Source of the DNA: an uncultured Clostridia bacterium
Lineage (GTDB): Bacteria; Bacillota; Clostridia; Christensenellales; CAG-917
NCBI GenBank assembly: GCA_947625145.1
Contig: CANQNC010000012.1
Span: 1-46,755 of the forward strand
Reading direction: 5' to 3'
DNA length: 46,755 bases
Shown here: positions 1-8,311 of the stretch, piece after piece
How positions within the stretch are numbered: the first letter of the stretch is position 1
How the letters are laid out: each line of letters begins with the position of its first letter
Program-made: the position numbers and the translations under genes
The notes under the pieces: model-generated
Seen by the model: the letters and a program-made list of their open reading frames with translations, nothing else
Told to the model about the DNA's origin: nothing
Database searches by the model: none

Positions 1-1477
1 GCTCGCCCTGCTCGGCGAGCTGTTGCATGGCTCTGTCGGGATTTGCGCCCGGCTTGTCCATCTTGTTGAGCGCGACGATTATGGGGACGTTTGCCTGCCG
101 CGCGTGATTGATAGCCTCTATCGTCTGCGGCATGATGCCGTCGTCCGCCGCGACCACAAGCACAGCGATGTCCGTGACCTGTGCGCCTCTTGCGCGCATA
201 GACGTGAACGCCTCGTGTCCGGGAGTGTCGAGGAATGTGATTGGCTTGCCGTTGAGCGTTGCGGTGTACGCGCCGATATGTTGCGTTATGCCGCCCGCCT
301 CGCCGCCTGTGACGTTGGTTTTGCGGATATAGTCCAGCAAGGACGTCTTGCCGTGATCGACGTGGCCCATGATTGTGACGATAGGCGGCCTTTCAACAAG
401 ATTGTCGAGGTCCTCCACTTCGTCCACTTCAAGCCTTGCGGTGAGGGTGTCCTCAAGCGTGACGTCGGGTTTGTATTCGAGTTTTATGCCAAATTCGTCC
501 GCGATGAGTTCTGCGGTTTCGAAGTCTATGCTGTCGTTGATCGTCTTAAAAGTGCCAAGTGTAAACAGAGCGCTGACGATCTGTGTGCCCGTTTTGCCTA
601 TCTTTTCGCTGAGCGTCTTGATGGGCACGGGATCCGTGGTGATGACCGCGCTCTCTATCACGACCGCGTTGACGGAGGAATTGTTCCTCGAGCGGTTGGA
701 GCGGGAACGCATATCCGAACCGAACTTCACCTCCTCGCCGTTTTCGTCGTAGGTGATGTTGTCGTCCACGGTATAGCCCTTGCGCTGAAGCGCGCGCTTG
801 TTGAGCGAACTGCGATCGTCGTAATTTCTGCCGTTGTTGGATTGGGTCTGCTTTCCGCCTTTGCCCTTCTGACCGCCCGTCTTTGGCGGGAGCGGCTGCG
901 GAATGTTGCCCAAATTGGATCCGAGCGGACGGCGCGGACCATTTGGATTTTGCCCGTTCTGTCTGGGCTGACCCTGAGTGGGTTTCGGACCTCTTGAGCC
1001 TTGATATCCGCCGTTTCCGAACACCTTTGTGACGACGTTCGGCTTTTTGGGCGGCTCGGGAGTGGGGGTAAACACCCTGCGCGGCTTGCCGTCCGCGCCG
1101 AGTTCCACCTGCGGTTTTTCGGGTTTGGGAGCGTCCTGCTTCGGCTTTTGCTCAGGCTTTGGCTCGGGTTTCTGCTCGGGCTTCGGCTCGGGACGGGATG
1201 GCTTTTCCTCCTGCGCCTTTGCGGGCTCCGCGGATTTGGGCTCTTCCTTTTTGGGAGGTTCGGGAGCGACTTGCTCGGCTTCCGCCTTTGCGCGCGCCTC
1301 CTGCTCCGCCTTTTTGGCTTCCAAGGCGCTGTGTTTTGCCTTGATAGCGGAAATAAGCGAGCTGACTCTGCCCTTTTCGCGCGAGATCTCGTTTGACAGC
1401 TCGGTCAGCTTGCTGTTTTTGAACTCGGCAAGTTTTTTGATGAAATCGTTTGTTGAATCCTTCTTAGTCTCGGCCAT
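1..1477 (-). CDS. infB: Translation initiation factor IF-2 (C-terminus beyond window)
   Basis: GTPase that delivers initiator fMet-tRNA to the ribosome and promotes subunit joining. About 492 codons are visible; the frame stays open to the window edge, so domains after the first part of the G domain are missing. The N-terminal 60 residues are a charged IF2_N-like helix, followed by a long Pro/Lys/Glu-rich linker (about 70-240, many PKPE repeats) and the GTPase core: G1 GHVDHGKT, G3 [10 protein letters not shown]4 NKMD are all present. It starts at the ATG at 1477, 3 nt after the ylxQ stop, and is last in the rimP-nusA-ylxR-ylxQ-infB operon, the standard Firmicute order. Identification is secure; only completeness is limited. 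Confidence 0.97.
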   Translation of the reverse strand, partial: MAETKKDSTNDFIKKLAEFKNSKLTELSNEISREKGRVSSLISAIKAKHSALEAKKAEQEARAKAEAEQVAPEPPKKEEPKSAEPAKAQEEKPSRPEPKPEQKPEPKPEQKPKQDAPKPEKPQVELGADGKPRRVFTPTPEPPKKPNVVTKVFGNGGYQGSRGPKPTQGQPRQNGQNPNGPRRPLGSNLGNIPQPLPPKTGGQKGKGGKQTQSNNGRNYDDRSSLNKRALQRKGYTVDDNITYDENGEEVKFGSDMRSRSNRSRNNSSVNAVVIESAVITTDPVPIKTLSEKIGKTGTQIVSALFTLGTFKTINDSIDFETAELIADEFGIKLEYKPDVTLEDTLTARLEVDEVEDLDNLVERPPIVTIMGHVDHGKTSLLDYIRKTNVTGGEAGGITQHIGAYTATLNGKPITFLDTPGHEAFTSMRARGAQVTDIAVLVVAADDGIMPQTIEAINHARQANVPIIVALNKMDKPGANPDRAMQQLAEQGE

Positions 1478-1480
1478 TCC

Positions 1481-1762
1481 TCACCTCAACAAATTTTTGA
1501 TTGCGCTTGCAAGCGCGTCGTTTGTTATCGCGACGGCGTAAACTCCGTCTCGATGCAGCGCGGCGCAAAGCCCGTCCACTGTGAATATCTCAAAACCTTC
1601 CAACCTGCGCGCGAGCCGTTGCAGATACTTTTCGGGAGCAGATGTCGACGCAAGCACGAACTTTACGCTCGACTTACACTTTACGATCATATCCTCTCCG
1701 TAAAGCACGGCGTTTGCCCGTTGCGCGAGCCCGATATATGACGCAAGTTTATTGTCGGACAT
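1481..1762 (-). CDS. ylxQ: L7Ae-family ribosomal/K-turn protein YlxQ
   Basis: A 93-residue protein of the L7Ae/L30e/S12e fold, which binds kink-turn RNA. The N-terminus (MSDNKLASYIGLAQRANAV) carries the helix typical of YlxQ, which usually reads L.G.A.RA..l..Ge. It sits between ylxR and infB and overlaps the end of ylxR by 14 nt, so the two are probably translationally coupled. Position in the nusA-infB operon and length (about 100 aa in the family) support the call. The precise role is not settled for the family; RNA binding at the ribosome or RNase P is the usual inference. Confidence 0.88.
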   Translation of the reverse strand: MSDNKLASYIGLAQRANAVLYGEDMIVKCKSSVKFVLASTSAPEKYLQRLARRLEGFEIFTVDGLCAALHRDGVYAVAITNDALASAIKNLLR

Positions 1763-2006
1763 CTATCTCCTCGTAAACCTCTTGGGGCACGTTCGTTTTG
1801 AACGCGACGTTCAACAGCTTCTTCTTTTTCAGCCTGTCCACGCACTCCGCCTTTGCGTGCACCCAAACTCCCCTTCCGTTTGCCTTTTTGGAGGGGTCCA
1901 CGGCTATGCCGCCGTCGGGTCGGCGCACTATCCTGATTAGTTCGCTCTTGTCGGCGTACTCGCGACAGGCGCAGCATCTGCGAGTGTTTTTCGGATTACT
2001 CGGCAT
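1749..2006 (-). CDS. ylxR: YlxR/RnpM (DUF448) RNA-binding protein
   Basis: An 85-residue DUF448 protein. The hallmark N-terminal motif is present as RRCCACREYADKSELIRI (family: R.C..C......L.R.V), followed by the glycine/arginine RNA-binding segment KANGRGVWVHAKAEC. YlxR (renamed RnpM in B. subtilis) is a nucleoid/RNA-binding protein reported to modulate RNase P. It overlaps nusA by 11 nt upstream and ylxQ by 14 nt downstream, so three consecutive genes are coupled. Confident from motif plus operon position. Confidence 0.93.
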   Translation of the reverse strand: MPSNPKNTRRCCACREYADKSELIRIVRRPDGGIAVDPSKKANGRGVWVHAKAECVDRLKKKKLLNVAFKTNVPQEVYEEIDVRQ

Positions 2007-3072
2007 CGCTGTATTGCTCCTCGGCGGACATAAGGAAGGAATTCGGCTTGACGTCTATCTTCCAACCCGTCAGCTTTGCGGCGAGGCGCGCGTTCTGTCC
2101 GTTTCTGCCTATTGCGAGGCTGAGTTTGTCGTCGGGAACAATGACTCTTGCGGACATCTCGTCCGCGACAGTACGGACCATAAGCACGGTCGCGGGGCTG
2201 AGCGAGCGCGCGATATATTCCGCGGGATCGTCGCTGTATTCTATCACGTCCACCTTTTCAAAGCCGCCAAGCTCCGCCACGATAGCGTTGATTCTGACGC
2301 CCTTTGTGCCTATGCAACTTCCTATTGCGTCCACGTTGGGATCTTCCGCTTTCACGGATATCTTAGTGCGGAAGCCCGCTTCTCTCGCGATATTTTCTAT
2401 CTTCACGAGCCCCGCCTTGATCTCGGGGACTTCAAGCTCGAACAGCCTGCGGACAAAGCCCGCGGAGCTTCTGGACACCACGACTTGCGCGCCGTGATCG
2501 TTGCCTCTGATCTTTTTGATATACACTTTGATGACGTCGCCGACGTTGTAGGTCTCCCCTCTTATCTGATCCGAGGGCATCATGACGCCTTCCATCTGCG
2601 TGCCCGTGATCTCGACATAGACCGTGTTTGCCTCTTTGCGCCTGACGATCGCGCTGAGGATCTCCCCCGTGCGCTTGTTCATCTCGCTGAGCACCATCTC
2701 TTTTTTGAGGTCGTTGATCCTTTGCATGGTCACCTGCTTTGCGGTCTGCGCGGCGATCCTCGAAAAATCCTTGGGGGTGATGTCCTCGATCACGACGTCG
2801 CCTATGTTGTATTTCGGGTCTATGTCGCGGGCGTCCTCGAGGGAGATCTCCGCCTCCTCGTTTTCCACTTCTTCGACGACGAGCCTGTGCGCAAACACTC
2901 TGTAGGTCTGCTTCTCCTCGTTTATGCGGACGGAAATTTGGCAGGAGACGCCATACTCCTTTTTGTATGCGGACGCCAACCCCGCTTCAATGGACTCGAT
3001 CATCGCTTCTTTGGAGATGCGGCTGTCCTTTTCGAGAGCGTCCAGCGCAAGGAATAACTCTTTGTTTATCAT
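1996..3072 (-). CDS. nusA: Transcription termination/antitermination factor NusA
   Basis: Binds RNA polymerase and nascent RNA and controls pausing, intrinsic termination and antitermination. The 358-residue protein has the N-terminal RNAP-binding domain (roughly 1-130), an S1 domain (about 130-200) and two KH domains (about 200-345); the KH motif IGSCIGTKGVRINAIVAELG and the second one AIGRNGQNARLAA are readable. It ends soon after KH2, so the acidic C-terminal repeats of gammaproteobacterial NusA are absent, as is usual in Firmicutes. It follows rimP by 9 nt, with a clear AGGAGG-like site (cctcct at 3079-3074 on the complement). NusA probably also acts on the leader hairpin of its own operon (see 3556-3584). 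Confidence 0.97.
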   Translation of the reverse strand: MINKELFLALDALEKDSRISKEAMIESIEAGLASAYKKEYGVSCQISVRINEEKQTYRVFAHRLVVEEVENEEAEISLEDARDIDPKYNIGDVVIEDITPKDFSRIAAQTAKQVTMQRINDLKKEMVLSEMNKRTGEILSAIVRRKEANTVYVEITGTQMEGVMMPSDQIRGETYNVGDVIKVYIKKIRGNDHGAQVVVSRSSAGFVRRLFELEVPEIKAGLVKIENIAREAGFRTKISVKAEDPNVDAIGSCIGTKGVRINAIVAELGGFEKVDVIEYSDDPAEYIARSLSPATVLMVRTVADEMSARVIVPDDKLSLAIGRNGQNARLAAKLTGWKIDVKPNSFLMSAEEQYSDAE

Positions 3073-3081
3073 ACAATCCTC

Positions 3082-3546
3082 CTAAAACCTAATGTACGGC
3101 TGTACTTTGGTTAAATGTTTTCTTTCAAATGTTTTCGGCTTGCCCCCGACCTCTATGGTGACGGCGGTCGCCGTAAAATCCTTCAATATGCCGTGGCATT
3201 TCGTCTTGTCGTCCGTCTTGAGTTCGAGTTCGACGCCAAGCGAGCGGCGGAAGTCGTCGTCGGTGACGACGGGTCTGTCCAAGCCCATAGATGACACTTT
3301 CAGCGTGTACGCCCCGCAAAACAGCGCGTCGTATTCGTCGAGTTTTGCGGAGACCGCCTCATGCGCGCGCTCGCACTCGTTCAGATCCACGCCCTCTGCG
3401 CGCCATATCAAGACCTCAAATACGTCGCCGCCGTATTCGCGATAGATCTTCGCCTCGACAAGCTCCAGCCCGAGCGCCGCAAGCGTTTCGCTTACGCCGT
3501 CAAGCACTGTCTGTTTGTCCTCATCTTTTATCAAAACGTTCGACAT
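3082..3546 (-). CDS. rimP: Ribosome maturation factor RimP
   Basis: A 154-residue 30S subunit assembly factor, first gene of the nusA-infB operon. The RimP_N alpha/beta domain (GLELVEAKIYREYGGDVFEVLI) and the SSMGLDRPV segment typical of the family (usually VSSPGLDRPL) are present, then the SH3-like C-terminal domain. Here the usual SPGLDRP reads SSMGLDRP. The ATG at 3546 is preceded by GAGGAGAGC, a good ribosome binding site. The leader upstream folds into a terminator-like hairpin. Confidence 0.95.
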   Translation of the reverse strand: MSNVLIKDEDKQTVLDGVSETLAALGLELVEAKIYREYGGDVFEVLIWRAEGVDLNECERAHEAVSAKLDEYDALFCGAYTLKVSSMGLDRPVVTDDDFRRSLGVELELKTDDKTKCHGILKDFTATAVTIEVGGKPKTFERKHLTKVQPYIRF

Positions 3547-3555
3547 GCTCTCCTC

Positions 3556-3584
3556 AAAACAAAGAGTGAGCCATCGCCCACTCT
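3556..3584 (-). terminator. Terminator-like attenuator in rimP-nusA leader
   Basis: In the transcript the stem AGAGTG...CACTCT (3584-3579 with 3568-3563, extended inward by a GC/GC pair) is followed at once by TTTGTTTT, only about 10 nt before the rimP start. A terminator in the leader of an operon that encodes NusA fits the NusA-dependent autoregulation known for the B. subtilis ylxS-nusA leader. That the same control works here is inferred. Confidence 0.6.
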
Positions 3585-3609
3585 AAGCACAACACTTATC
3601 GCTACAAAT

Positions 3610-3638
3610 AAGATATCACATAAAAAAATGTTTTGCAA
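3610..3638 (-). promoter_or_regulatory. Promoter of the rimP-nusA-infB operon
   Basis: -35 TTGCAA (3638-3633), 17-nt spacer, -10 TATCTT (3615-3610). Transcription would start near 3603, giving a leader of about 55 nt that contains the attenuator hairpin. Confidence 0.6.
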
Positions 3639-3974
3639 GCGTATTGAAAAAATATATATGTCTTTTTTTGAAATATTTATTCTATAACAGTGCTATCCGC
3701 TTTTGCCGTATCGGCGGGAGCTTCGCTTGTTCGCTATATCTGCATTGCGCCCTTTGTACGTTTCGGTAAAGGAAAACGCTTTACGTATTATGTTTCGCCG
3801 TATCCCCGCCGCGTTTTTGCAAGGTTTCGGAATATCCGCATGCGGTTGTTTATTGGATTTTCGTCCCGCCTTGCCGCAAAGCGCAATGACGTTTTTGTAA
3901 GATATCTTTACGTACTCGTCGCTTTCGCGCGGGGTTTTTTGCGGAGCTTAGCCGTACGACGAGCGGTTTATCCG
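3639..3974. other. Gene-free spacer where polC C-terminal domains would lie
   Basis: Between the exonuclease-only PolC relative and the rimP promoter lie 336 nt with no convincing coding region. No PHP- or polymerase-like sequence is recognisable in any frame. The long plus-strand open frame that crosses it continues antisense through the exonuclease gene and is a shadow. Confidence 0.5.
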
Positions 3975-5579
3975 CTATTTCACCATGCGCTTGACGATAT
4001 ATCTGAACAGTCCCAGCGTCGCCTCAACGTCGCTGAAAGCGCGGTGCGCGTTTGTGTGCAAAAGCTCGAGGTCTCTCGCCAAACTCTCGAGGTCGTAGTG
4101 CGCGCGCCCTCGTATGTACTGTTTGCTCTTTTGCAGAGTGTCGAATGTGGGATTGTCGAAATAGTATCCCATCTCGCTCCCTATCCTCTGAACGATGGGC
4201 AGGTCGAAGCCCTCTATGTTGTGCCCCACAAGTGTCGCGCCGTTGCAGAACTTGTAAAAGTCGGGCAACACTTGCTCGATGGGCGGCGCAAATTCCACCA
4301 TATCGTCCGAGATATGGTTTATCCTCGTCGCCTCGGGCGGAATGGGAACCGTGGGCTTCACGAGAGTGGAAAAAGTTTGAGTTTCCACCCCGTTTTCCAC
4401 CTTTATTGCCCCGATCTCGACGATCTGAGTCGTCGCGGGGACGGCGGACGTGGTTTCCAAGTCGAAAACCACAAAGGTCTTGCCCTCAAAATATTTGTCT
4501 ACGCCCTCGTTGGAGCTGTCGAGCAAGGACTGCTGTTCGCTTATTCCCTTGTAGGGCTGAGGCCGAACGACTTCATAGCGTTCGGGCACGGGTCTGCGCT
4601 CGACGGGATGGATGCTGTCGTAGTCGATTATACAGCGGAAGATCGCGTTGACAGTGTAGCTTAGCGTCCCCTTGAACGCGGACGTCGCCACTCGTCCGAG
4701 GCAAATAACTTCGTCGCCGTCCTCAAGCGCGGACAGACAATCATCGTCGCTTGCGGGCGGAAAGCAAACCGCGTCCATTCTGCCCGTCGTGTCGTTGAGC
4801 ATGAAGCTGACGATCGGCAACTCCTCGGGGCCGCTCTTCGGGTCCTCGGGATTGAAGCGCTTGTTGCGATATTTGCGGCGGACCACGTTTTCCACCTTGC
4901 CGCAAAGCACAATATTGTCCCCCTCTTGCGTGACGTCGTGTATGTAATTGGGCAGTTGCGCAATTGCGTCGATTTTGCCTCTGACATACAACTTTTCTCC
5001 CGTCTGAACGCCGACAAGGCGCAACGCGGTGTGGCGCACCGTGGTGGCTGAGGACAAAAGCTCCTCTTCCTCGTCCGTCTGTTCGGTCTCTTCAAGCCGA
5101 ATCTCCACCCTTTCGGTGAACAATCTGGACAGATAAAATTTCAGATCGTCGGGGAGCGTGCCGACCGCAATCATGCGGCAAGTGGGAGCGTCAAAGCAAA
5201 ATGTAAGACGAATTACGTCGTCCGAAACCTGAATTTTCAACGTGTTGTCGTTCAGCTTTTTGAAGAGCATTTGGTTGTTTGAATTGAAAAATTCCACGGT
5301 CTTGTTGCGCACTGTCGCGACGTCTGCGTATGCTTTGACGTATTTGACCTCTATGTCTACGCCCGGGAAGATCTGCTCCAGCACGGACAGGACCTTCGCC
5401 GTCTTTGCAGAGTTTTCAGTGAAATCCTTGTACAAAAAGGCGTTCAGCAAAAACCGAATACACAGCTTCCCCGTCTCGGTGAAATACGTCGCCCCGTTCA
5501 AGCGAAGTTCCGGGAACTCTCCCCCGCTCAATCTTTCAAATTCCTTGATAAACCTTGCTTCCTGCATGTTTTGCTCCAA
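3975..5579 (-). CDS. PolC-derived 3'-5' exonuclease lacking PHP and polymerase domains
   Basis: A 534-residue protein that resembles the front end of Gram-positive DNA polymerase III alpha (PolC, about 1,440 aa). It shows a PolC N-terminal region (about 1-170), an OB-fold (about 185-315; GEKLYVRGKID...NIVLCGKVENV...LNDTTGRMDAVCF) and a DEDDh exonuclease (about 366-530). The catalytic residues are all present: D373/E375 in VFDLETT, D459 in GHNIEGFDLP, H512 and D517 in HRAFSDVEA. It then stops; PHP and polymerase modules are absent. In ordinary PolC the exonuclease is embedded in the PHP domain, here it follows the OB-fold directly. The gene sits between ispG and rimP, exactly where polC lies in Clostridia, so descent from polC by domain loss is the simplest reading. 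SD TTGGAG precedes the ATG. Likely role: a stand-alone proofreading or repair exonuclease. Confidence 0.85.
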   Translation of the reverse strand: MEQNMQEARFIKEFERLSGGEFPELRLNGATYFTETGKLCIRFLLNAFLYKDFTENSAKTAKVLSVLEQIFPGVDIEVKYVKAYADVATVRNKTVEFFNSNNQMLFKKLNDNTLKIQVSDDVIRLTFCFDAPTCRMIAVGTLPDDLKFYLSRLFTERVEIRLEETEQTDEEEELLSSATTVRHTALRLVGVQTGEKLYVRGKIDAIAQLPNYIHDVTQEGDNIVLCGKVENVVRRKYRNKRFNPEDPKSGPEELPIVSFMLNDTTGRMDAVCFPPASDDDCLSALEDGDEVICLGRVATSAFKGTLSYTVNAIFRCIIDYDSIHPVERRPVPERYEVVRPQPYKGISEQQSLLDSSNEGVDKYFEGKTFVVFDLETTSAVPATTQIVEIGAIKVENGVETQTFSTLVKPTVPIPPEATRINHISDDMVEFAPPIEQVLPDFYKFCNGATLVGHNIEGFDLPIVQRIGSEMGYYFDNPTFDTLQKSKQYIRGRAHYDLESLARDLELLHTNAHRAFSDVEATLGLFRYIVKRMVK

Positions 5580-5618
5580 GTGTTCTGATTTTCGTCGAAT
5601 TTTAGAATAGTTTTTGCG

Positions 5619-6668
5619 TCATTCGTCAATTTTGCGTTTCAATAGTTTCAAAAATTCGTCCAACAGGACGTCGTTTGAAACAGTCGCGTAGACCTTGCCG
5701 TCAAAAAGAAGCACGGACTTGTCCTTCCCTCCCGCAATGCCTATGTCGCTGCCCTTACCCTCTCCTATCCCGTTGAGAGGACAGCCGAGCACGGATATTT
5801 TGAGCGGCTTGCGCACGTCCGCGCAGATCATCTCTATCTTTGACGCCAACGCTTCCACGTCGATTTGAGTGCGCGCGCATGTGGGACATGCCACCACGTT
5901 TACGCCCTCTTCCCTTAGCCCGAGCGTTGAGAGGATGCGCCTTGCGGCAAGCACTTCTTCCTTTATATCCGTCGAGAGGCTTACGCGCACAGTGTCTCCT
6001 ATCCCTTCCATCAACAGCGCGCCTATGCCGATCGCGGATTTCACAAGCCCCGTGCGCAGAGTCCCAGCCTCGGTGACGCCGATATGCAAGGGATAGTCGC
6101 ACATTGACGCGAGCTTTCTGTTTGCTTCGAGATTTATCATGGGGTCGCTGTGCTTGATTGCGATCACAATGTCTTTCAATCCGTTTGCTTCAAACGCGTT
6201 TGCGCACTCCAAGGCGCTTTCGGTGAGGGCGTCGACCTCGTTCATGCCGCTGAACTTTTCCGCAAGCGAGCCGCCGTTTACGCCCACTCGGACGGGGATA
6301 CCCAGATCTGCCATGCGCTGTGCGAGCGGTTTTATGTTTGAAAAATCCGTCATGTTGCCCGGGTTCATCCTCAGCTTCTTTGCGCCGTTGTCTATCGCGA
6401 GGTGCGCGAGTTTGTAGCTGTAATGCACGTCCGCGATGAGAGGAAGTCCCGAACGGCGGACGATCTGTCCGAAAGCGACGGCGGAGTCCTCGTCGGGCAC
6501 CGCGAGCCTGATGAGGTCGCATCCGAGGGCTTTCAGTTCGTCGATCTGCCTCAAACAGCCCTCAACGTCCACGGTCTTTGCGTTGAGCATGGATTGTATG
6601 CTGACGGGCGCGTCCCCGCCTATGGCGACGTCCCCGACATGGACTTGTCTTGAATATCTCCTTTTCAT
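5619..6668 (-). CDS. ispG: 4-hydroxy-3-methylbut-2-enyl diphosphate synthase
   Basis: [4Fe-4S] enzyme of the MEP pathway converting MEcPP to HMBPP. The 349-residue length matches the bacterial family. The N-terminal TIM barrel begins with the RRYSRQVHVGDVAIGGDAPV.. segment followed by SIQSMLNAKT. The cluster ligands sit in the C-terminal part: CPTCARTQ and CPLNGIGEGKGSDIGIAGG. Its presence next to dxr shows that isoprenoid precursors are made by the MEP route, feeding the nearby uppS. GGAGAGG lies 3-4 nt before the ATG. A TGTTATAAT extended -10 (6735-6727) about 60 nt upstream is a possible promoter. Confidence 0.97.
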   Translation of the reverse strand: MKRRYSRQVHVGDVAIGGDAPVSIQSMLNAKTVDVEGCLRQIDELKALGCDLIRLAVPDEDSAVAFGQIVRRSGLPLIADVHYSYKLAHLAIDNGAKKLRMNPGNMTDFSNIKPLAQRMADLGIPVRVGVNGGSLAEKFSGMNEVDALTESALECANAFEANGLKDIVIAIKHSDPMINLEANRKLASMCDYPLHIGVTEAGTLRTGLVKSAIGIGALLMEGIGDTVRVSLSTDIKEEVLAARRILSTLGLREEGVNVVACPTCARTQIDVEALASKIEMICADVRKPLKISVLGCPLNGIGEGKGSDIGIAGGKDKSVLLFDGKVYATVSNDVLLDEFLKLLKRKIDE

Positions 6669-6802
6669 ATCCTCTCCGAGTATACAGCGCAGCGCGTACC
6701 TTTTTTGTCGCGGCGCGATTTTTATTATTATAACACGTATTTTTCCGATTTGGGCAGTTTTGAAAACTTTTTTGTGCCGGTTCTGCGGGATACGGATAGA
6801 TT

Positions 6803-6958
6803 TTCAAAGCTGCGTAGCAAATTCATGCTTCGAAGCCGCATTGCAATGTCATGTTTCAAATCCGCATAGCGAAGTCATATTTCAAAGCTATGTTTCAAAA
6901 GCATGTTACAAAGCCGCTTTTCAAAGCTATGTTTCAAAACCATGTTTCAATCCTTGCT
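6803..6958. repeat. 13-bp tandem repeat, about 12 units
   Basis: The gap between rseP and ispG holds a run of 13-bp units, consensus TTCAAAGCYATGT. The units at 6881-6893 and 6920-6932 are identical (TTCAAAGCTATGT). Earlier units alternate TTCRAAKCYGCRT with a variant of WGCRAWNTCATGY, giving a 26-bp super-period over the first 78 bp. As 13 is not a multiple of three, a coding role is unlikely. Confidence 0.75.
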
Positions 6959-6991
6959 TGAACAAGTCGAAACTTTGCAAAAGTTCGCCTT

Positions 6992-8311
6992 CTAGCCTTT
7001 TACGAGGTGGAAGATGTCCAAAAACACCGCGAGCACTATTAAGAGGATAAGCCCTACCGTGTGTATCACCGCCTCTATCTTCCTCGGCACGGGTTTTCGG
7101 AACACGATCTCAATCAGCGTAAACAACATTCTGCTGCCGTCAAGCGCGGGGAAAGGCAGAAGGTTCATGACCGCGAGGTTTGCCGAGATCACCGCCACGA
7201 CGTACAGGAAGTTGCCGAAGCCCAAAGCGCTGACCTTTGCCATGACCCCTATCGTCGTGATGGTGCCGCCTGCAGACGCCAAGCCTATTTTGCCCGTGAT
7301 CAGCGCGCCGAGCGACGCCAAAATTTTGAACACGATATAAAAACTGAAGCCGAACGATCTGCCGAGCGCAAGGAAAAACGGCAATTTTGCCTGCGATACG
7401 CTGCGCGTGATGCCGAAGCCGTAGCTGTAATAGCCTTCTTTGTCGTTCGGATTTGCGCCGCGCTGAACGGTGGCGGAGCTTTTTGCGCCCGTCTCCTTCC
7501 CATCTGCGTCGAGTTTGACCATCAAAAGCGAAAGCGGCTCGTCCGTATCCGCAAGCGCGCACTCGCTCAGCCTTTGATACGGCAAGGGCTCGTCAAGCGC
7601 TTCGCCGTTGACCGAGATGATATAGTCTCCCTCCTCGAAAGGGATATAATATCGCTTGCTTACGGAAAGTTTGACTGTCTTGTCCTTTCGCAACACCTTA
7701 AATTTTGCCGAGTCGCCGAGCTTTTCAAACGCGGAGTCTATGTCCTCTTCCGTGACAATGTTGACTTGCTTCGAGTTGATTGACAATATCACGTCGCCCT
7801 CTTGCAAAAGCTCGGCTTGCGCCTCGTAGTGCGTCCCCACGACCGTGGGCAAAATTTGTCCGTACGCGGCAAAATATATCGTGATGATGACGATCGCGCT
7901 CATGAAGTTCATAAACGCGCCCGAAAACAGGACTATCAGCCTCTTCCACGCCTTTTGATTGTTGAACGCCTGCGGATCCTTGACGATATTTCCGTTTTCG
8001 TCCTTGACCTGCTCCCCGTTTTCGTCAAGCAAAGCGCCGTCCGCGTCCTCGCCATGGAACGCGCAAAAGCCCCCTATGGGAAAGGGGCGAATCGAAAAAA
8101 GCTCTCCTGTTTTTTTGTTGACGCGTTTGAATATCTTCGGGCCGAACCCGATTGCAAATTCGTCTATTTTGAAGCCTAGCAGTTTGCCAGCGACGTAATG
8201 TCCCAACTCGTGCACGACTATCATCACCATAAGCGCCAAAAGCGCCACGATCACGTAGCCGATATATTTGAAAACCTCAGCGGCGCTCGCCGCGCTCAAC
8301 AAAATCGACAC
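6992..8311 (-). CDS. rseP: Site-2 intramembrane zinc protease RseP
   Basis: Membrane-embedded metalloprotease that cuts anti-sigma factors and signal-peptide remnants within the membrane. A 439-residue protein with the zinc motif HELGH near residue 35 in the first membrane helix, a FAIGFGPKIF segment just after, a central PDZ-like region (about 165-285), and the second conserved motif NLLPFPALDGSRML in a C-terminal helix. The start is GTG at 8311, immediately after the dxr stop with zero spacing, so expression is coupled to dxr. Gene order dxr-rseP is the usual Firmicute arrangement. An acidic insert after the first helix (GALLDENGEQVKDENGN) is longer than in model RseP proteins. Confidence 0.96.
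   Translation of the reverse strand: MSILLSAASAAEVFKYIGYVIVALLALMVMIVVHELGHYVAGKLLGFKIDEFAIGFGPKIFKRVNKKTGELFSIRPFPIGGFCAFHGEDADGALLDENGEQVKDENGNIVKDPQAFNNQKAWKRLIVLFSGAFMNFMSAIVIITIYFAAYGQILPTVVGTHYEAQAELLQEGDVILSINSKQVNIVTEEDIDSAFEKLGDSAKFKVLRKDKTVKLSVSKRYYIPFEEGDYIISVNGEALDEPLPYQRLSECALADTDEPLSLLMVKLDADGKETGAKSSATVQRGANPNDKEGYYSYGFGITRSVSQAKLPFFLALGRSFGFSFYIVFKILASLGALITGKIGLASAGGTITTIGVMAKVSALGFGNFLYVVAVISANLAVMNLLPFPALDGSRMLFTLIEIVFRKPVPRKIEAVIHTVGLILLIVLAVFLDIFHLVKG

Noticed and set aside
1798..3057. Long plus-strand open frame (419 aa) opposite nusA
   Set aside because: It is antisense to a clear nusA/ylxR and has no family features; the codon bias of this genome leaves long open frames on the opposite strand.
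3690..4664. Plus-strand open frame (324 aa) over the polC-like gene and spacer
   Set aside because: It overlaps the real exonuclease gene antisense and shows no recognisable domain.
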